Shown here one piece after another: positions 15,234-30,596 of a stretch of DNA of 64,000 nt. The notes beneath the pieces were generated by a model, which ran no database searches, was not told the origin of the DNA, and saw only the letters and a program-made list of their open reading frames with translations. Position 1 is the stretch's first letter. The number at the start of each line of letters is the position of its first letter. The position numbers and the translations under genes are program-made. Source of the DNA: DASXTK01 sp050744325 (GTDB taxonomy: Bacteria; Actinomycetota; Acidimicrobiia; Acidimicrobiales; VFJN01); assembly GCA_050744325.1 (NCBI GenBank), contig JBOGHK010000187.1, positions 1 to 64,000 on the forward strand, given 5' to 3'.

Positions 15234-16948
15234 GTCCGTCCATGACGAGCTTCGGATCGGATGCCCGCTCCCTCCTCGAGCTGCTGGATAGGCGGGAGTC
15301 GGACGGCCTCTGCCGCTACGTCAGCTACGACCCGCGGATGGGCGAGAGCCGCGAGCTCACCGGCGCTGACCTCGCCCGGCTGTCGTCTGCCGCAGCCGCG
15401 GGTCTGCAAAACCTGATATCGGACGACCAAAAGAGGACCGCCAACCCGCTCGTCGCGCTGGTCATGCGAGATCCCCTGTCGTTCATCGTCGGCTTCTTCG
15501 CCATCATGCGGGCGGGCCTGGTCCCGGTACCGGCACCGAACCGTCCGGACTCCCACCGTGGACACCGCCAGCGGTTGCGCGGCGTCGTGGAGGCATCTGA
15601 GCCTCGCGCCATCCTCGTGGAGCGGGCGGACGCCGACCTCGGGCCCGGCGTCACCGTGCCCGAGCATTGCCCGATCCTGCCGCTGGACGAGCTCGCCGGA
15701 GCCAATGACGAACCCGAGCCGGCGGACCCGCTGCCCTCGTCGGCCGCGTACGTCCAGTACACGTCGGGCTCCATCTCCGACCCCAAGCCGATCGTGCTGC
15801 GTCACGAGAATGTGCTGGCTCAGCTGGCGCAGGCCGCTGAGGTGTACGACGAAGGCTCCGACTGCGTCTCCGTGAGCTGGGTCCCGCTCCATCACGACAT
15901 GGGTTTGGTCACCAGCGTCCTGCGTCCGCTGTACGCCGGTTACACATCGGCCTTGCTCGACGCGTTCGACTTCGTGAAGGAGCCAGCCCTGTGGCCGCGT
16001 GCGCTGTCCGACTGGAAGGCAACCCACACGTCCGCGCCCGACTTCGGCTACGCGCTCTGCGCCAGGAAGACGCCCGATCCGCGTCTATTCGACCTCCGCC
16101 CGCTGAGGGTGGCCAGGTCAGCCGGTGAACCGGTCCGTCCCAGGACTCTCCGGGCGTTCGCCCAGAAGTTCCGGCCGTCGGGCTTCGACGTCGCGGCGTT
16201 CACGCCCTCCTACGGCCTGGCCGAGGCGACCCTGACGGTGACGACGTGCGCTGTGGATGAGCCTCCGAGGATCCTGCGGCTGTCGGCGAGGGCGCTACGC
16301 AACGGAGAGGTACACGTCCCTGCGAGCCCGGACGTCGACGCCAGCGAGATCGTGTCCTGTGGCCGGCCGTTGCCCGGGACCAGTGTGGAGGTGGTCGATC
16401 CGGCCACCCGCGAGGTCCTGGGCCCTCGCCAGGTGGGCGAGGTCTGGATCTCTGGGCCCCAGGTGGTGCCTTCGGACGCGCACTCCATCGAGGGCTCCGA
16501 AGGCCACTGCACCGGGGACATGGGTTTCTGCGTCGATGACGAGCTCTACCTGGTCGGTCGGGCCAGGGAACGCTTCCAGGTGGCGGGCCAGAACTTCTAC
16601 AGCGGTGAACTCGAGATCCTGGCTTTCACCGCTGACGACCGCCTGCGGCACGGTCGGGCAGCGGTCTTTCTTGGCCAACTCCCGCACTGGCACGCTCCGA
16701 GGCTCGTCGTCGTGGCCGAATGCGGCGAGGCCGCGCTGCTCGACGACGGCACGGGCGCCTTGATCGCCAAGGCCATCGTTGCTGCTCTCGGGCATGCCAC
16801 CGGTTTGTCGGTGCACTCCGTCTGTCTGGTCCCCGCTGGGACTGTTCCCGTGACGACCAGCGGGAAGATCCAGCGAGAGCAGTGCCGGACCGCGTTCGAG
16901 TCGGGGGCCATAGCTGCCGTCTACACGTATGAACGGGGGACGACGTGA
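15230..16948 (+). CDS. Fatty acyl-AMP ligase (FAAL)
   Basis: 572 residues from GTG 15230 (ATG 15242 is an alternative). Core VQYTSGSISDPKPIVL (about 176) is the ATP-binding motif, with Pro in place of the usual Gly. WVPLHHDMGLVTSVLRPLY (about 222) and THTSAPDFGYALC (about 265) are typical of FAALs rather than CoA ligases. YGLAEAT (about 325), TGDMGF (about 428) and the final TTSGKIQR Lys (about 548) complete the adenylation motifs. It activates a fatty or other carboxylic acid as acyl-AMP and loads the adjacent ACP, giving a lipo-initiated NRPS. It is coupled by overlaps to the genes on both sides. Confidence 0.9.
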   Translation: MSPSMTSFGSDARSLLELLDRRESDGLCRYVSYDPRMGESRELTGADLARLSSAAAAGLQNLISDDQKRTANPLVALVMRDPLSFIVGFFAIMRAGLVPVPAPNRPDSHRGHRQRLRGVVEASEPRAILVERADADLGPGVTVPEHCPILPLDELAGANDEPEPADPLPSSAAYVQYTSGSISDPKPIVLRHENVLAQLAQAAEVYDEGSDCVSVSWVPLHHDMGLVTSVLRPLYAGYTSALLDAFDFVKEPALWPRALSDWKATHTSAPDFGYALCARKTPDPRLFDLRPLRVARSAGEPVRPRTLRAFAQKFRPSGFDVAAFTPSYGLAEATLTVTTCAVDEPPRILRLSARALRNGEVHVPASPDVDASEIVSCGRPLPGTSVEVVDPATREVLGPRQVGEVWISGPQVVPSDAHSIEGSEGHCTGDMGFCVDDELYLVGRARERFQVAGQNFYSGELEILAFTADDRLRHGRAAVFLGQLPHWHAPRLVVVAECGEAALLDDGTGALIAKAIVAALGHATGLSVHSVCLVPAGTVPVTTSGKIQREQCRTAFESGAIAAVYTYERGTT

Positions 16949-17982
16949 GCGCACCGTCGACGAGCGGTCTGGACTCTCTGCCCGACAGCGTCCCGGCCGA
17001 CGCCCGAGACGAGATCTCCCGCTTCCTGCCGCACCTACCCCCGGCAACGTCGTGCATCGCCACCGGATCTCTGGTCGAAGGCATCGGCAACGCCAACTCC
17101 GATATCGACCTGTACATCCTGCAGGACTCGCGCCAAGCCGAGGCGAAGCCGATCTCGATCGGAATGCGACGGTTTCGCTACTTGGACTGCGAGTACATGT
17201 CACACGAGGGTGTCGATGGACTGGCTGCCAAGTTCCAGGATCCATCGACATCCGCGGTGATCGAGTTCAAGCAGCGTGACTTCAACCGCTACTACCGCCT
17301 CGCGATCGGTGCTCCCTTGGTTCTGACGCAAGACGTGGCCGAGCTCTTGACGAGGTTCTCCAAGGAGCAGGCCTGTAGGCACTTCGGCCAGTGGTCGTTG
17401 TTGCGTGCCTACCAGCACCTGGCGCGCGCGACCGTCTCGCACGCGCTGGGTGATGCCCGCCGGGCCCGGCTGCTGTTGCGTGAGGCGGCGCGATGGCGGG
17501 CCAGCAGCGTCCTCGCCGCGGCCGGCGAGGGATATCCCTCGTTGAAGTGGACCACGGTCAAAGCCGCGCGACGGTTCGGGGCGGACACACCGGCGTACCG
17601 CGATTGCCTCGCTGGTTATCTCGACAACTCCGGTGACCTGGGCCGCGACCTGGCGCATCTACGGGAACGCATCCGGCTTCCAGAGGAGAGCCGGCGTGCC
17701 GCTGGAGCGGAACGTTGGGCGCTCAACGACGACGTCCGGATGGTCTCCGCCAGCGAGGGCCACTACTTGCTCCACGGCAAGCAATCCATTGTTCGACTCT
17801 CCGGTATTGCCTCGTTGCTAGCCGCCGAGATGGGGCGCGGACGACGATGGGATGACGCGGTCGCGTCTGTGGCGACGGAGCTTTCCGTACCCGTCCATGA
17901 GGTCTTGGCCGCAGCATCTCCCTACATGCGGGAGTTGGGCCGCAGCGGCTATCTGGTTGCCGATGCAGACGAGGAGCCGTGA
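16945..17982 (+). CDS. Polβ-type nucleotidyltransferase with a C-terminal PqqD/RRE-like winged-helix domain
   Basis: 345 residues from GTG 16945, overlapping the FAAL stop. TGSLVEGIGNANSDIDLYIL (about 41-60) is the GS...DxD motif of Polβ-fold nucleotidyltransferases such as aminoglycoside adenylyltransferases. A helical middle part (about 130-255) follows. Residues about 262-340 (RMVSASEGHYLLHGKQSI...LSGIASLLAAEM...VLAAASPYMRELGRSGYL) show the pattern of PqqD-like domains, which bind leader peptides as RREs in RiPP systems. Such a tail in an NRPS operon is unexpected; it may bind the neighbouring unknown protein or a carrier. It could NMP-modify the peptide or an intermediate. Confidence 0.7.
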   Translation: MSAPSTSGLDSLPDSVPADARDEISRFLPHLPPATSCIATGSLVEGIGNANSDIDLYILQDSRQAEAKPISIGMRRFRYLDCEYMSHEGVDGLAAKFQDPSTSAVIEFKQRDFNRYYRLAIGAPLVLTQDVAELLTRFSKEQACRHFGQWSLLRAYQHLARATVSHALGDARRARLLLREAARWRASSVLAAAGEGYPSLKWTTVKAARRFGADTPAYRDCLAGYLDNSGDLGRDLAHLRERIRLPEESRRAAGAERWALNDDVRMVSASEGHYLLHGKQSIVRLSGIASLLAAEMGRGRRWDDAVASVATELSVPVHEVLAAASPYMRELGRSGYLVADADEEP

Positions 17983-17986
17983 TCCC

Positions 17987-18564
17987 GTGTTAGAGGAGAA
18001 CGTGTCGCTACGAGACTGGCTCAAGGCGAACAGTCGGATCAACGAGCTCCATCAGGAGATGATGATGTTGCGTTACGACCTCGACGGGTCGCTCGACGCG
18101 GGTCAGGTGGGTCTCACCTGGTGGGCACAGGAGAACATCCTCATCTGTGGCGCCCACCTCTACCTAGAACAGTCGGGAATCGGTGTCCCTTATCAAGAGG
18201 ACCGATTGGATCGTGGATTTCGCGTCATGGAGGCGCTGGCAAGGGTCAACCCCAGGCTTGGCGAGGATGCGTGGAGGCTCTGGCTGCGTGACCCCCCGTC
18301 ACCCGAGCGGTTGGAGGGGGCGACGGCGCGAACACTGGAGTTCGTCACCCAGAGCCTCGATCTGTCTTGGGCGATGTCCCGCGGGGACGTCGTGATCCGA
18401 TGGGCCTCCAACACTCGGATATTGCGAATAGTCGCCGGCCAATTTGGCATCGCCCGATCCGACGATTGGTATCTGACCAGCTCGCAGCAAGGTTCGTCCG
18501 ATGCCGATTGGTATGACGAAGTTCTCGCCATGATGGCCGAAGAGAACGAAGGTACGTCGGCGGA

Positions 18565-18568
<4 letters not shown>
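17987..18568 (+). CDS. Conserved-looking protein of unknown function, coupled to the NRPS
   Basis: 193 residues from GTG 17987, with GAGGAG 10 bases upstream; GTG 18002 is an alternative with its own GAGG. The stop overlaps the NRPS start as ATGA. The protein is acidic and largely helical with Trp-rich patches (GLTWWAQENILICG, EDAWRLWLRD, DDWYLTSS). No signal, membrane segment or catalytic motif is seen, and I do not recognise a family. Base composition is visibly less GC-rich than its neighbours. Position between an RRE-tailed nucleotidyltransferase and the NRPS suggests an accessory or substrate-binding role. Confidence 0.65.
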
Positions 18569-25554
<6,986 letters not shown>

Positions 25555-25560
25555 GGTCCC

Positions 25561-25755
25561 ATGTCCAATCCGTTCGAAGACCCAGCGACCACCTACATGG
25601 CTCTCGTGAACCGCGCCGGCCAGTACTCCCTCTGGCCTGAGCACATTGCGGTGCCCGACGGATGGACAGTGGCCTATGGCCCCGATGGCCGCCACGACTG
25701 CCTGGCGTGGATCGACCGAGAGTGGACCGATATGCGGCCGAGAGAGAACGACTGA
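25561..25755 (+). CDS. MbtH-like protein
   Basis: 64 residues. NPFEDP at the N-terminus, then YSLWPEHIAVPDGW and the WTDMRP end are the conserved MbtH signature (NxExQxSxWP-x5-PxGW and W-T-D-x-RP). MbtH proteins bind the A domain near its hinge and are needed for folding or activity of many actinobacterial NRPSs. It begins 6 bases after the NRPS stop and must serve A1 and/or A2. Confidence 0.96.
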   Translation: MSNPFEDPATTYMALVNRAGQYSLWPEHIAVPDGWTVAYGPDGRHDCLAWIDREWTDMRPREND

Positions 25756-25778
25756 GCGGGGCCGCGAAGGAGGTCGGC

Positions 25779-26729
25779 TTGGTAGCTATCGAGATCCGCA
25801 ACCTTTCCCGCACCTATGAGCGGAAGGGGAAGCCCGACATCCAAGCGCTCAAGGCCATCGACCTGTCCATCCCGCAGGGCGAGGTCCACGGTCTGCTGGG
25901 CCCCAACGGCGCCGGCAAGACCACCCTGTGCAAGATCCTCTGCACGATCCTGCTGCCTTCCGCCGGAACAGCCAGCGTGCTCGGCCACGACGTCGTCGCC
26001 GAGGCCGCGCGGGTCAAGAGCTCGCTGGGGATCGTGTTCGGCGGCGAGCGAGGGCTCTACGACCGGCTGACGGCGCGACAGAACCTGTGGTTCTGGACGT
26101 CCCTCTACGGGCTGAGCGGTGCGACACGTCGCACGCGGGTCGCCGAGCTGCTCGAGCGAGTCGGCCTGACCGAGCGGGCCGACGAGAAGGTCCAGTCCTT
26201 GTCCCGGGGCATGAAGCAGCGCCTGCATCTGGCTCGAGGCCTCGTCTCGGATCCCGGCGTGCTGATCCTGGACGAGCCGAGCGTGGGTATGGATCCCGTC
26301 GCCGCACACGACTTCCGGTCCCTCGTCCGGGACCTGCGGGCGGACGGTCGCACCATCATGTTGACCACGCACGACATGGCTGAGGCCGCCGCGCTCAGCG
26401 ATCGGGTCTCACTCATCGACAACGGCAACCTGACAGTGACCGAGAGCCCCGACACCATCGGCGATCTGGTCAGCTCGTACGAGCGCCTCGACGCCCGAGG
26501 CGTTCCGCCCGACACCCGGGCGCGGGTAGCAGCGCTTCCCGGAGTCGTTGCCGTCACCACCACCGAGGACGGGGTGCTGCGCATCGAAACCGAGCACGCC
26601 GAGGCAACCCGCGCCGCGCTGTTGGCGTTGGTCGAAGCGGGTGTCACTGATGTGGCCCGCCGGCGCCCCAGCCTGGAGGACGTCTACCTGCACCTCGTGG
26701 GCGACCGGGGGATGGTGATCACCGGATGA
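25779..26729 (+). CDS. ABC exporter ATPase (DrrA-like)
   Basis: 316 residues from TTG 25779, chosen because AAGGAGG lies 5 bases upstream and homology begins at VAIEIRNLSRTY. Walker A GPNGAGKTT (about 40), signature LSRGMKQR (about 141), Walker B LILDEPS (about 163) and switch TTHD are intact. A C-terminal domain of about 90 residues is typical of DrrA-type drug-export ATPases. It is coupled to two ABC-2 permeases and should export the NRPS product, giving self-resistance. Confidence 0.9.
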   Translation: MVAIEIRNLSRTYERKGKPDIQALKAIDLSIPQGEVHGLLGPNGAGKTTLCKILCTILLPSAGTASVLGHDVVAEAARVKSSLGIVFGGERGLYDRLTARQNLWFWTSLYGLSGATRRTRVAELLERVGLTERADEKVQSLSRGMKQRLHLARGLVSDPGVLILDEPSVGMDPVAAHDFRSLVRDLRADGRTIMLTTHDMAEAAALSDRVSLIDNGNLTVTESPDTIGDLVSSYERLDARGVPPDTRARVAALPGVVAVTTTEDGVLRIETEHAEATRAALLALVEAGVTDVARRRPSLEDVYLHLVGDRGMVITG

Positions 26730-27505
26730 GAGTGGTGTGGCGGAGCTTCGGGACCGGGTTCATGTTCCAAGCCGTCGCCATGAGGAAGGAAGCCGGTACC
26801 TACCTTGCCCTGGTCTCGGCGCCCTTCTTCACCCTGATCTTCCTGTCGATCGTGGTCCATTCGGACCGCGCCGATCTGGCCTCCTACGCGGTGATCGCCC
26901 CGACGCTGATGACGTTGTGGACCGCAGTGCTGATGTTCTCCGGGGAGATGATCAGCGAGGACCGGGAGAACGGCCGACTGGAGGCCTTGGTGGCCGCACC
27001 CATCTCCTTCTCGCAACTGGTGTTCGGCCGGCTCTGTGCTTGCATGCTGCTGTCCCTGCCGGCGTTCGGAATCGCAGTGGTCGTGGCCGGCCTGGCCTTC
27101 GGCCACTGGATCACGATCCACCATCCGCTCGTGTTCGTCGTCGCGATCGTCGTGACCGCTGTTGCCACTGCAGCGACGGCCACCGCGCTGTCGGCCCTGT
27201 TCGTCGTAGCACCCGGGGCGCGCATCGTGCAGAACACGTTGTCGTTTCCGATGTTCCTCGTCGGCGGCGTCATGGTCCCGGCGTCCCAGCTCCCCGTGGG
27301 GCTGAGCGGCATCAGCAGGGCCATCTATCTGTCCTGGGGCGCAGACCTCCTCCGCGATTCCCTGGCGGCAGAGTCGGTGGAGGCCCCGGTCGCGCGGCTG
27401 GCGACCGTGATGCTGCTGGGCGCGGCAGCGTTGGCGTTCGGCTCGGTCTCCATCGTGCGATTCCTGCGCCGCGCCCGCCGGCAAGGGACGCTCTCCCGCG
27501 TGTGA
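26726..27505 (+). CDS. ABC-2 type permease (subunit 1)
   Basis: 259 residues with about six hydrophobic segments. The first follows a short amphipathic N-terminus; LMFSGEMISEDRENGRLEALVAAPIS after the second is the typical ABC-2 coupling region. The start overlaps the ATPase stop (ATGA). It should pair with the next permease to form the membrane channel of the exporter. Confidence 0.88.
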   Translation: MRVVWRSFGTGFMFQAVAMRKEAGTYLALVSAPFFTLIFLSIVVHSDRADLASYAVIAPTLMTLWTAVLMFSGEMISEDRENGRLEALVAAPISFSQLVFGRLCACMLLSLPAFGIAVVVAGLAFGHWITIHHPLVFVVAIVVTAVATAATATALSALFVVAPGARIVQNTLSFPMFLVGGVMVPASQLPVGLSGISRAIYLSWGADLLRDSLAAESVEAPVARLATVMLLGAAALAFGSVSIVRFLRRARRQGTLSRV

Positions 27506-27515
27506 GAGGTTCGTG

Positions 27516-28313
27516 ATGCTCAACCCCGTTCAAGCCGTGCGAACCGTCGGCCAAGGCAGCGTCCTCGCGTACGCGGACTTCAAGGCCTTCTACACATGGA
27601 GGACCTGGCTGGGTGGCTGGCTGGTCCGCCTACTGTGCCAGGTCGCCTTCTTCAGCCTGATCGGCCGCATGGTCGGCGATTCCGGCTACGTCGCCTTCGT
27701 CGTCGTCGGTGCCGCCATGACCATCTGCGCGTCCGAGCCGATGCAGGCGGTTGCCTCGACCACGTGGGACCGTAACTTCGGCACCATCTCCCTCCTCGCG
27801 GCCTCACCGGTAGAGCCCGGGTTCTTCTACCTCGGGCGGAGCCTGCAGTGGCCCCTGTCGGGCACCGCGACCACGATGATCGCTCTGTTGGTGATGCCGC
27901 CGCTCTTCGGGCTCGGATGGGCCGCAGCCGACCTTCCCGTCCTGCTGGTGCTGGTGCTCATCACCGCCTTCTCCAGCTATTGCGTGGCCATGCTCTTCGG
28001 GGCGATCGCGCTCGTAGCACCCGGCGCTCGTAACGTCATCCTCAACATCGTCATCTCATCGACCACGTGCCTCACCGGTGCGCTGGTCCCAGTGGACTTC
28101 TGGCCACAACCGGTGCAGTGGGCGGTCCAGACGATCCCCTTGACCCATGGCTTGCAAGCGGTGCGCCATTGGCAAGGGGATACCGGACTGGGCGCAGTCA
28201 TTGGCTCGGCGTCTCTCACCATGTTGGCGGGAGTTGCCTGGTTCATTGTCGCCTTCGTCGCCTTCCGTCGAATCTTCGCCCACTCACGCCAGGGCACCTC
28301 CCTGATCGCGTAA
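27516..28313 (+). CDS. ABC-2 type permease (subunit 2)
   Basis: 265 residues from ATG 27516 with GAGAGG upstream. About six membrane segments; WDRNFGTISLLAASPVEPGFFYLGR is the ABC-2 coupling region after the second segment. Distinct from, but similar in layout to, the preceding permease, so a heterodimeric exporter is expected. The operon may end here: the next gene has its own promoter-like sequence. Confidence 0.87.
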   Translation: MLNPVQAVRTVGQGSVLAYADFKAFYTWRTWLGGWLVRLLCQVAFFSLIGRMVGDSGYVAFVVVGAAMTICASEPMQAVASTTWDRNFGTISLLAASPVEPGFFYLGRSLQWPLSGTATTMIALLVMPPLFGLGWAAADLPVLLVLVLITAFSSYCVAMLFGAIALVAPGARNVILNIVISSTTCLTGALVPVDFWPQPVQWAVQTIPLTHGLQAVRHWQGDTGLGAVIGSASLTMLAGVAWFIVAFVAFRRIFAHSRQGTSLIA

Positions 28314-28336
28314 ATCGCGGCTCATGAGGGCCGAGC

Positions 28337-28342
28337 TAGGTT
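28337..28342 (+). promoter_or_regulatory. -10-like TAGGTT for a leaderless AfsA-like transcript
   Basis: TAGGTT ends 7 bases before the ATG at 28350, and no ribosome site is present between them. The same arrangement recurs in front of several other genes in the window, supporting leaderless transcription here. No -35 was assigned. Confidence 0.4.
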
Positions 28343-28349
28343 CGAACTC

Positions 28350-29024
28350 ATGGCGGACGAGTCGGAGGCCGGCGTGATCGTGGTCGCCGAGCCGTTCACC
28401 GAGCTTGCAACGTTGAGCGGCGTCGTCAGCGTCGCGTGTCTTGCGCCGGGAGAGACATCCGACCGCCCGCTCGTTGTCGGCCAAGGGCTCTCCGACGACG
28501 AGCGAGCCGCGTTGGGTGCAGCCGATCCGCCACGAGCAGGCCGTCGGGAGTCGCACAAGCATCACCCCAGCAACACGATGATCTCGTTGGCGCGGAGGAC
28601 CCCCGACGATGAGTTCGAAGCGGACCTACTCATAGACGGCCGCAACCACCTGTTGGCTGATCATCTAACCGGTGTGCACTTGCCCGGGATGACGCTGATC
28701 GAGGCAGGCCGGCAGCTGTTCCTGGCCGTGACCGAGCAGTACTTTCTGGAGCGAGACACGTCGTACTTCTTCATGCTCAGCGGGCTCACGGCACAGTTCC
28801 ATCGATTCACATTTCCGATTGATGTCCGACTGAAGTATCAGGTTCTGGAGCAGGCGACCGACGGGAACCGGAGCCTGACATTCCACGTGCGGGTCCAGGT
28901 GATCCAGGCCGCAACCAAGACCGCAACCCTGGAGTACACCTTCACCGCGACCGAAGCCGAGAAGGTCTTCCGACAGGAGCGACGCCTGGCGAGCAGGATC
29001 GTCGAGCGTCGGCTCGCTCGGTGA
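28350..29024 (+). CDS. AfsA-type hotdog-fold protein
   Basis: 224 residues. LADHLTGVHLPGMTLIEAGRQLFLAVTEQYF (about 105-135) is the AfsA signature, followed by FHRFTFPIDVRLKYQVL and a β-rich end (AATKTATLEYTFTATEAEKVF). AfsA proteins condense a β-ketoacyl-ACP with dihydroxyacetone phosphate to start γ-butyrolactone synthesis, and usually have two such repeats in about 300 residues; here only one is clear. It may make a signalling molecule, or act as an acyl-carrier dehydratase/acyltransferase on the NRPS product. No reductase partner is adjacent, although the nitroreductase is close. Confidence 0.75.
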   Translation: MADESEAGVIVVAEPFTELATLSGVVSVACLAPGETSDRPLVVGQGLSDDERAALGAADPPRAGRRESHKHHPSNTMISLARRTPDDEFEADLLIDGRNHLLADHLTGVHLPGMTLIEAGRQLFLAVTEQYFLERDTSYFFMLSGLTAQFHRFTFPIDVRLKYQVLEQATDGNRSLTFHVRVQVIQAATKTATLEYTFTATEAEKVFRQERRLASRIVERRLAR

Positions 29025-29030
29025 GCTCAG

Positions 29031-29957
29031 GTGAAACTCCCACCCGCAGCGTTGCCGGATGCGTCCGAGATGACGGACGAACAGTGGTCGTCGCTCACGC
29101 ACTTTCCCGCCAAACGGGAACTGTTCCGTCGCGATCCCGAGTTCCGTGACCTCTGGAGCGATGCCAAGCAGCACTGGGGATCGTCGTTCCGAGGGACAGC
29201 CATGGCCACCACCGCTGTTCTGTTCAAACCCGACGCCGTGGTGGGCCGACGACTTCGTCCGGCGTTGTCTGTCCTGGCAGCGCACGGATTCGTCCCGTTG
29301 CACGTCGAGCGCCTAAGGCTCGACCGGGCGCTCGTGACAGGGCTGTGGCGTTACCAGTGGCCGTCAGCGACCGTCGAGCGGTATCGGTTGGCCTGCTTCT
29401 TCCTCACCCTCGCCGACTCGTTGCTGGTGCTCCTACGGTCGCCCACTCTCGGCCTGCCCGCCACGGTGCGGCTCTGGCAGCTGAAGACCAGTCCCGGCCC
29501 GGACGGCCTGCGTACGAAGCTTTGCTCCTTGAATCGGATGCTGAGCTTCGTGCACACGCCGGATGAGCCAGCCGATCTCCTGCGGGACCTCGGGGTTCTC
29601 CTCGACATACCGGCCCGAAGACGCACGCTTGCCCAGGCCACAGGGCCTGGCCTCGCGTCGGCCGATCTGGAAGCTGCGGTGAGCCAGTTGGAGGCCGCCA
29701 CGGCGCCCCATCCACTCTCCGAGCGACTCTCCCGTGAGCGGCTCGCTCATCGGACCGGCGATCGATTCATCACCACGGCGCGGCATCACAGCTGGGAGGA
29801 CGTCGACGGCTGGCGGCGGTGTGTCGGCCGGGAACCAGAGGGCTGCTGGGACATCACCCGGGTCGCCAGCGAGACTCTGCCCCTCGATCGGGACGACCGT
29901 CCCCTCGTCGTCACCGAGGACCTGTCGGCGGCGGTGCGGTCATGGGCTGGAGCGTGA
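29031..29957 (+). CDS. Nucleoside-diphosphate-kinase-like protein with N- and C-terminal extensions
   Basis: 308 residues from GTG 29031, twice the size of NDK (about 140). After a 60-residue lead, TTAVLFKPDAVVGRRLRPALSVLAAHGF (about 63-90) matches the KPDA motif of NDK. Around residue 172, LNRMLSFVHTPDEPADLLRDLGVLL corresponds to the NDK segment with the phosphate-carrying His (RNxxHGSDS...E). Both landmark sites are thus kept, though surrounding residues differ. The last 110 residues are unique. It could transfer phosphate to a diphosphorylated intermediate. It follows the AfsA gene by 6 bases and is followed directly by the nitroreductase. Confidence 0.62.
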   Translation: MKLPPAALPDASEMTDEQWSSLTHFPAKRELFRRDPEFRDLWSDAKQHWGSSFRGTAMATTAVLFKPDAVVGRRLRPALSVLAAHGFVPLHVERLRLDRALVTGLWRYQWPSATVERYRLACFFLTLADSLLVLLRSPTLGLPATVRLWQLKTSPGPDGLRTKLCSLNRMLSFVHTPDEPADLLRDLGVLLDIPARRRTLAQATGPGLASADLEAAVSQLEAATAPHPLSERLSRERLAHRTGDRFITTARHHSWEDVDGWRRCVGREPEGCWDITRVASETLPLDRDDRPLVVTEDLSAAVRSWAGA

Positions 29958-30596
29958 GTGGAGTCGGTGCAGGTGGAGCTGTTCGAGGCGTTGCGAACCA
30001 CGCGGGCGATGCGTCGCTTCGATCTGACACGCCCCGTGCCGGACGCCAGCATCTGGACGATCATCGAGGCGGCGACCAGGGCGCCGTCGGGAGGCAACAG
30101 GCAACCGGTGCGCTGGCTGGTCGTGCAAGACGAGAGAACGCGGCGGGAGCTCGGCACCGTCTACAGATCTGCGTGGCGAGCCGTTCGAGCGGGCCTCGGA
30201 GCGCGGCTCCTGTCTGACCCCCAGCTGGCCCGGGTGTTCCAGGCCGCCGAGCACCTAGCCGAACACATGGGTGACGTCCCGCTCATCATCGTCCCCTGTG
30301 CGGCGGGAGCAAGCCCGGCGTCGGTCTACCCCGCCATACAGAACCTCCTGCTGGCGGCCCGAGGCCTCGGCCTGGGTACGACCCTGACGACGGCGCATCT
30401 CGCCCGGGAGCACGAGGTCCGCAAGATCCTCAGCATCCCCGATGACGTCTCGACATATGCCGTGATCCCCGTCGGCTATCCGCTCGGCCGCTGGGTGGAC
30501 GTCCAGCGGCGGCCGGTGGAGGAGGTCACCTACTGGAACCGCTGGGACCGGACCATGCCGCGCCCGACTTCCCACGAGAACGATGACCCCCGCTGA
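29958..30596 (+). CDS. Nitroreductase-family flavoprotein
   Basis: 212 residues from GTG 29958 right at the previous stop. RTTRAMRRFDLTRPVPD (about 11-27) and AATRAPSGGNRQPVRWLVV (about 37-55) are the FMN-binding N-terminal motifs. GLGLGTTLTT (about 138) and VIPVGYPLGRW (about 173) complete the family pattern. It would reduce or oxidise a substrate with NAD(P)H and FMN; in NRPS clusters relatives act as oxidases of thiazolines or reductases. Substrate unknown. Confidence 0.85.
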   Translation: MESVQVELFEALRTTRAMRRFDLTRPVPDASIWTIIEAATRAPSGGNRQPVRWLVVQDERTRRELGTVYRSAWRAVRAGLGARLLSDPQLARVFQAAEHLAEHMGDVPLIIVPCAAGASPASVYPAIQNLLLAARGLGLGTTLTTAHLAREHEVRKILSIPDDVSTYAVIPVGYPLGRWVDVQRRPVEEVTYWNRWDRTMPRPTSHENDDPR

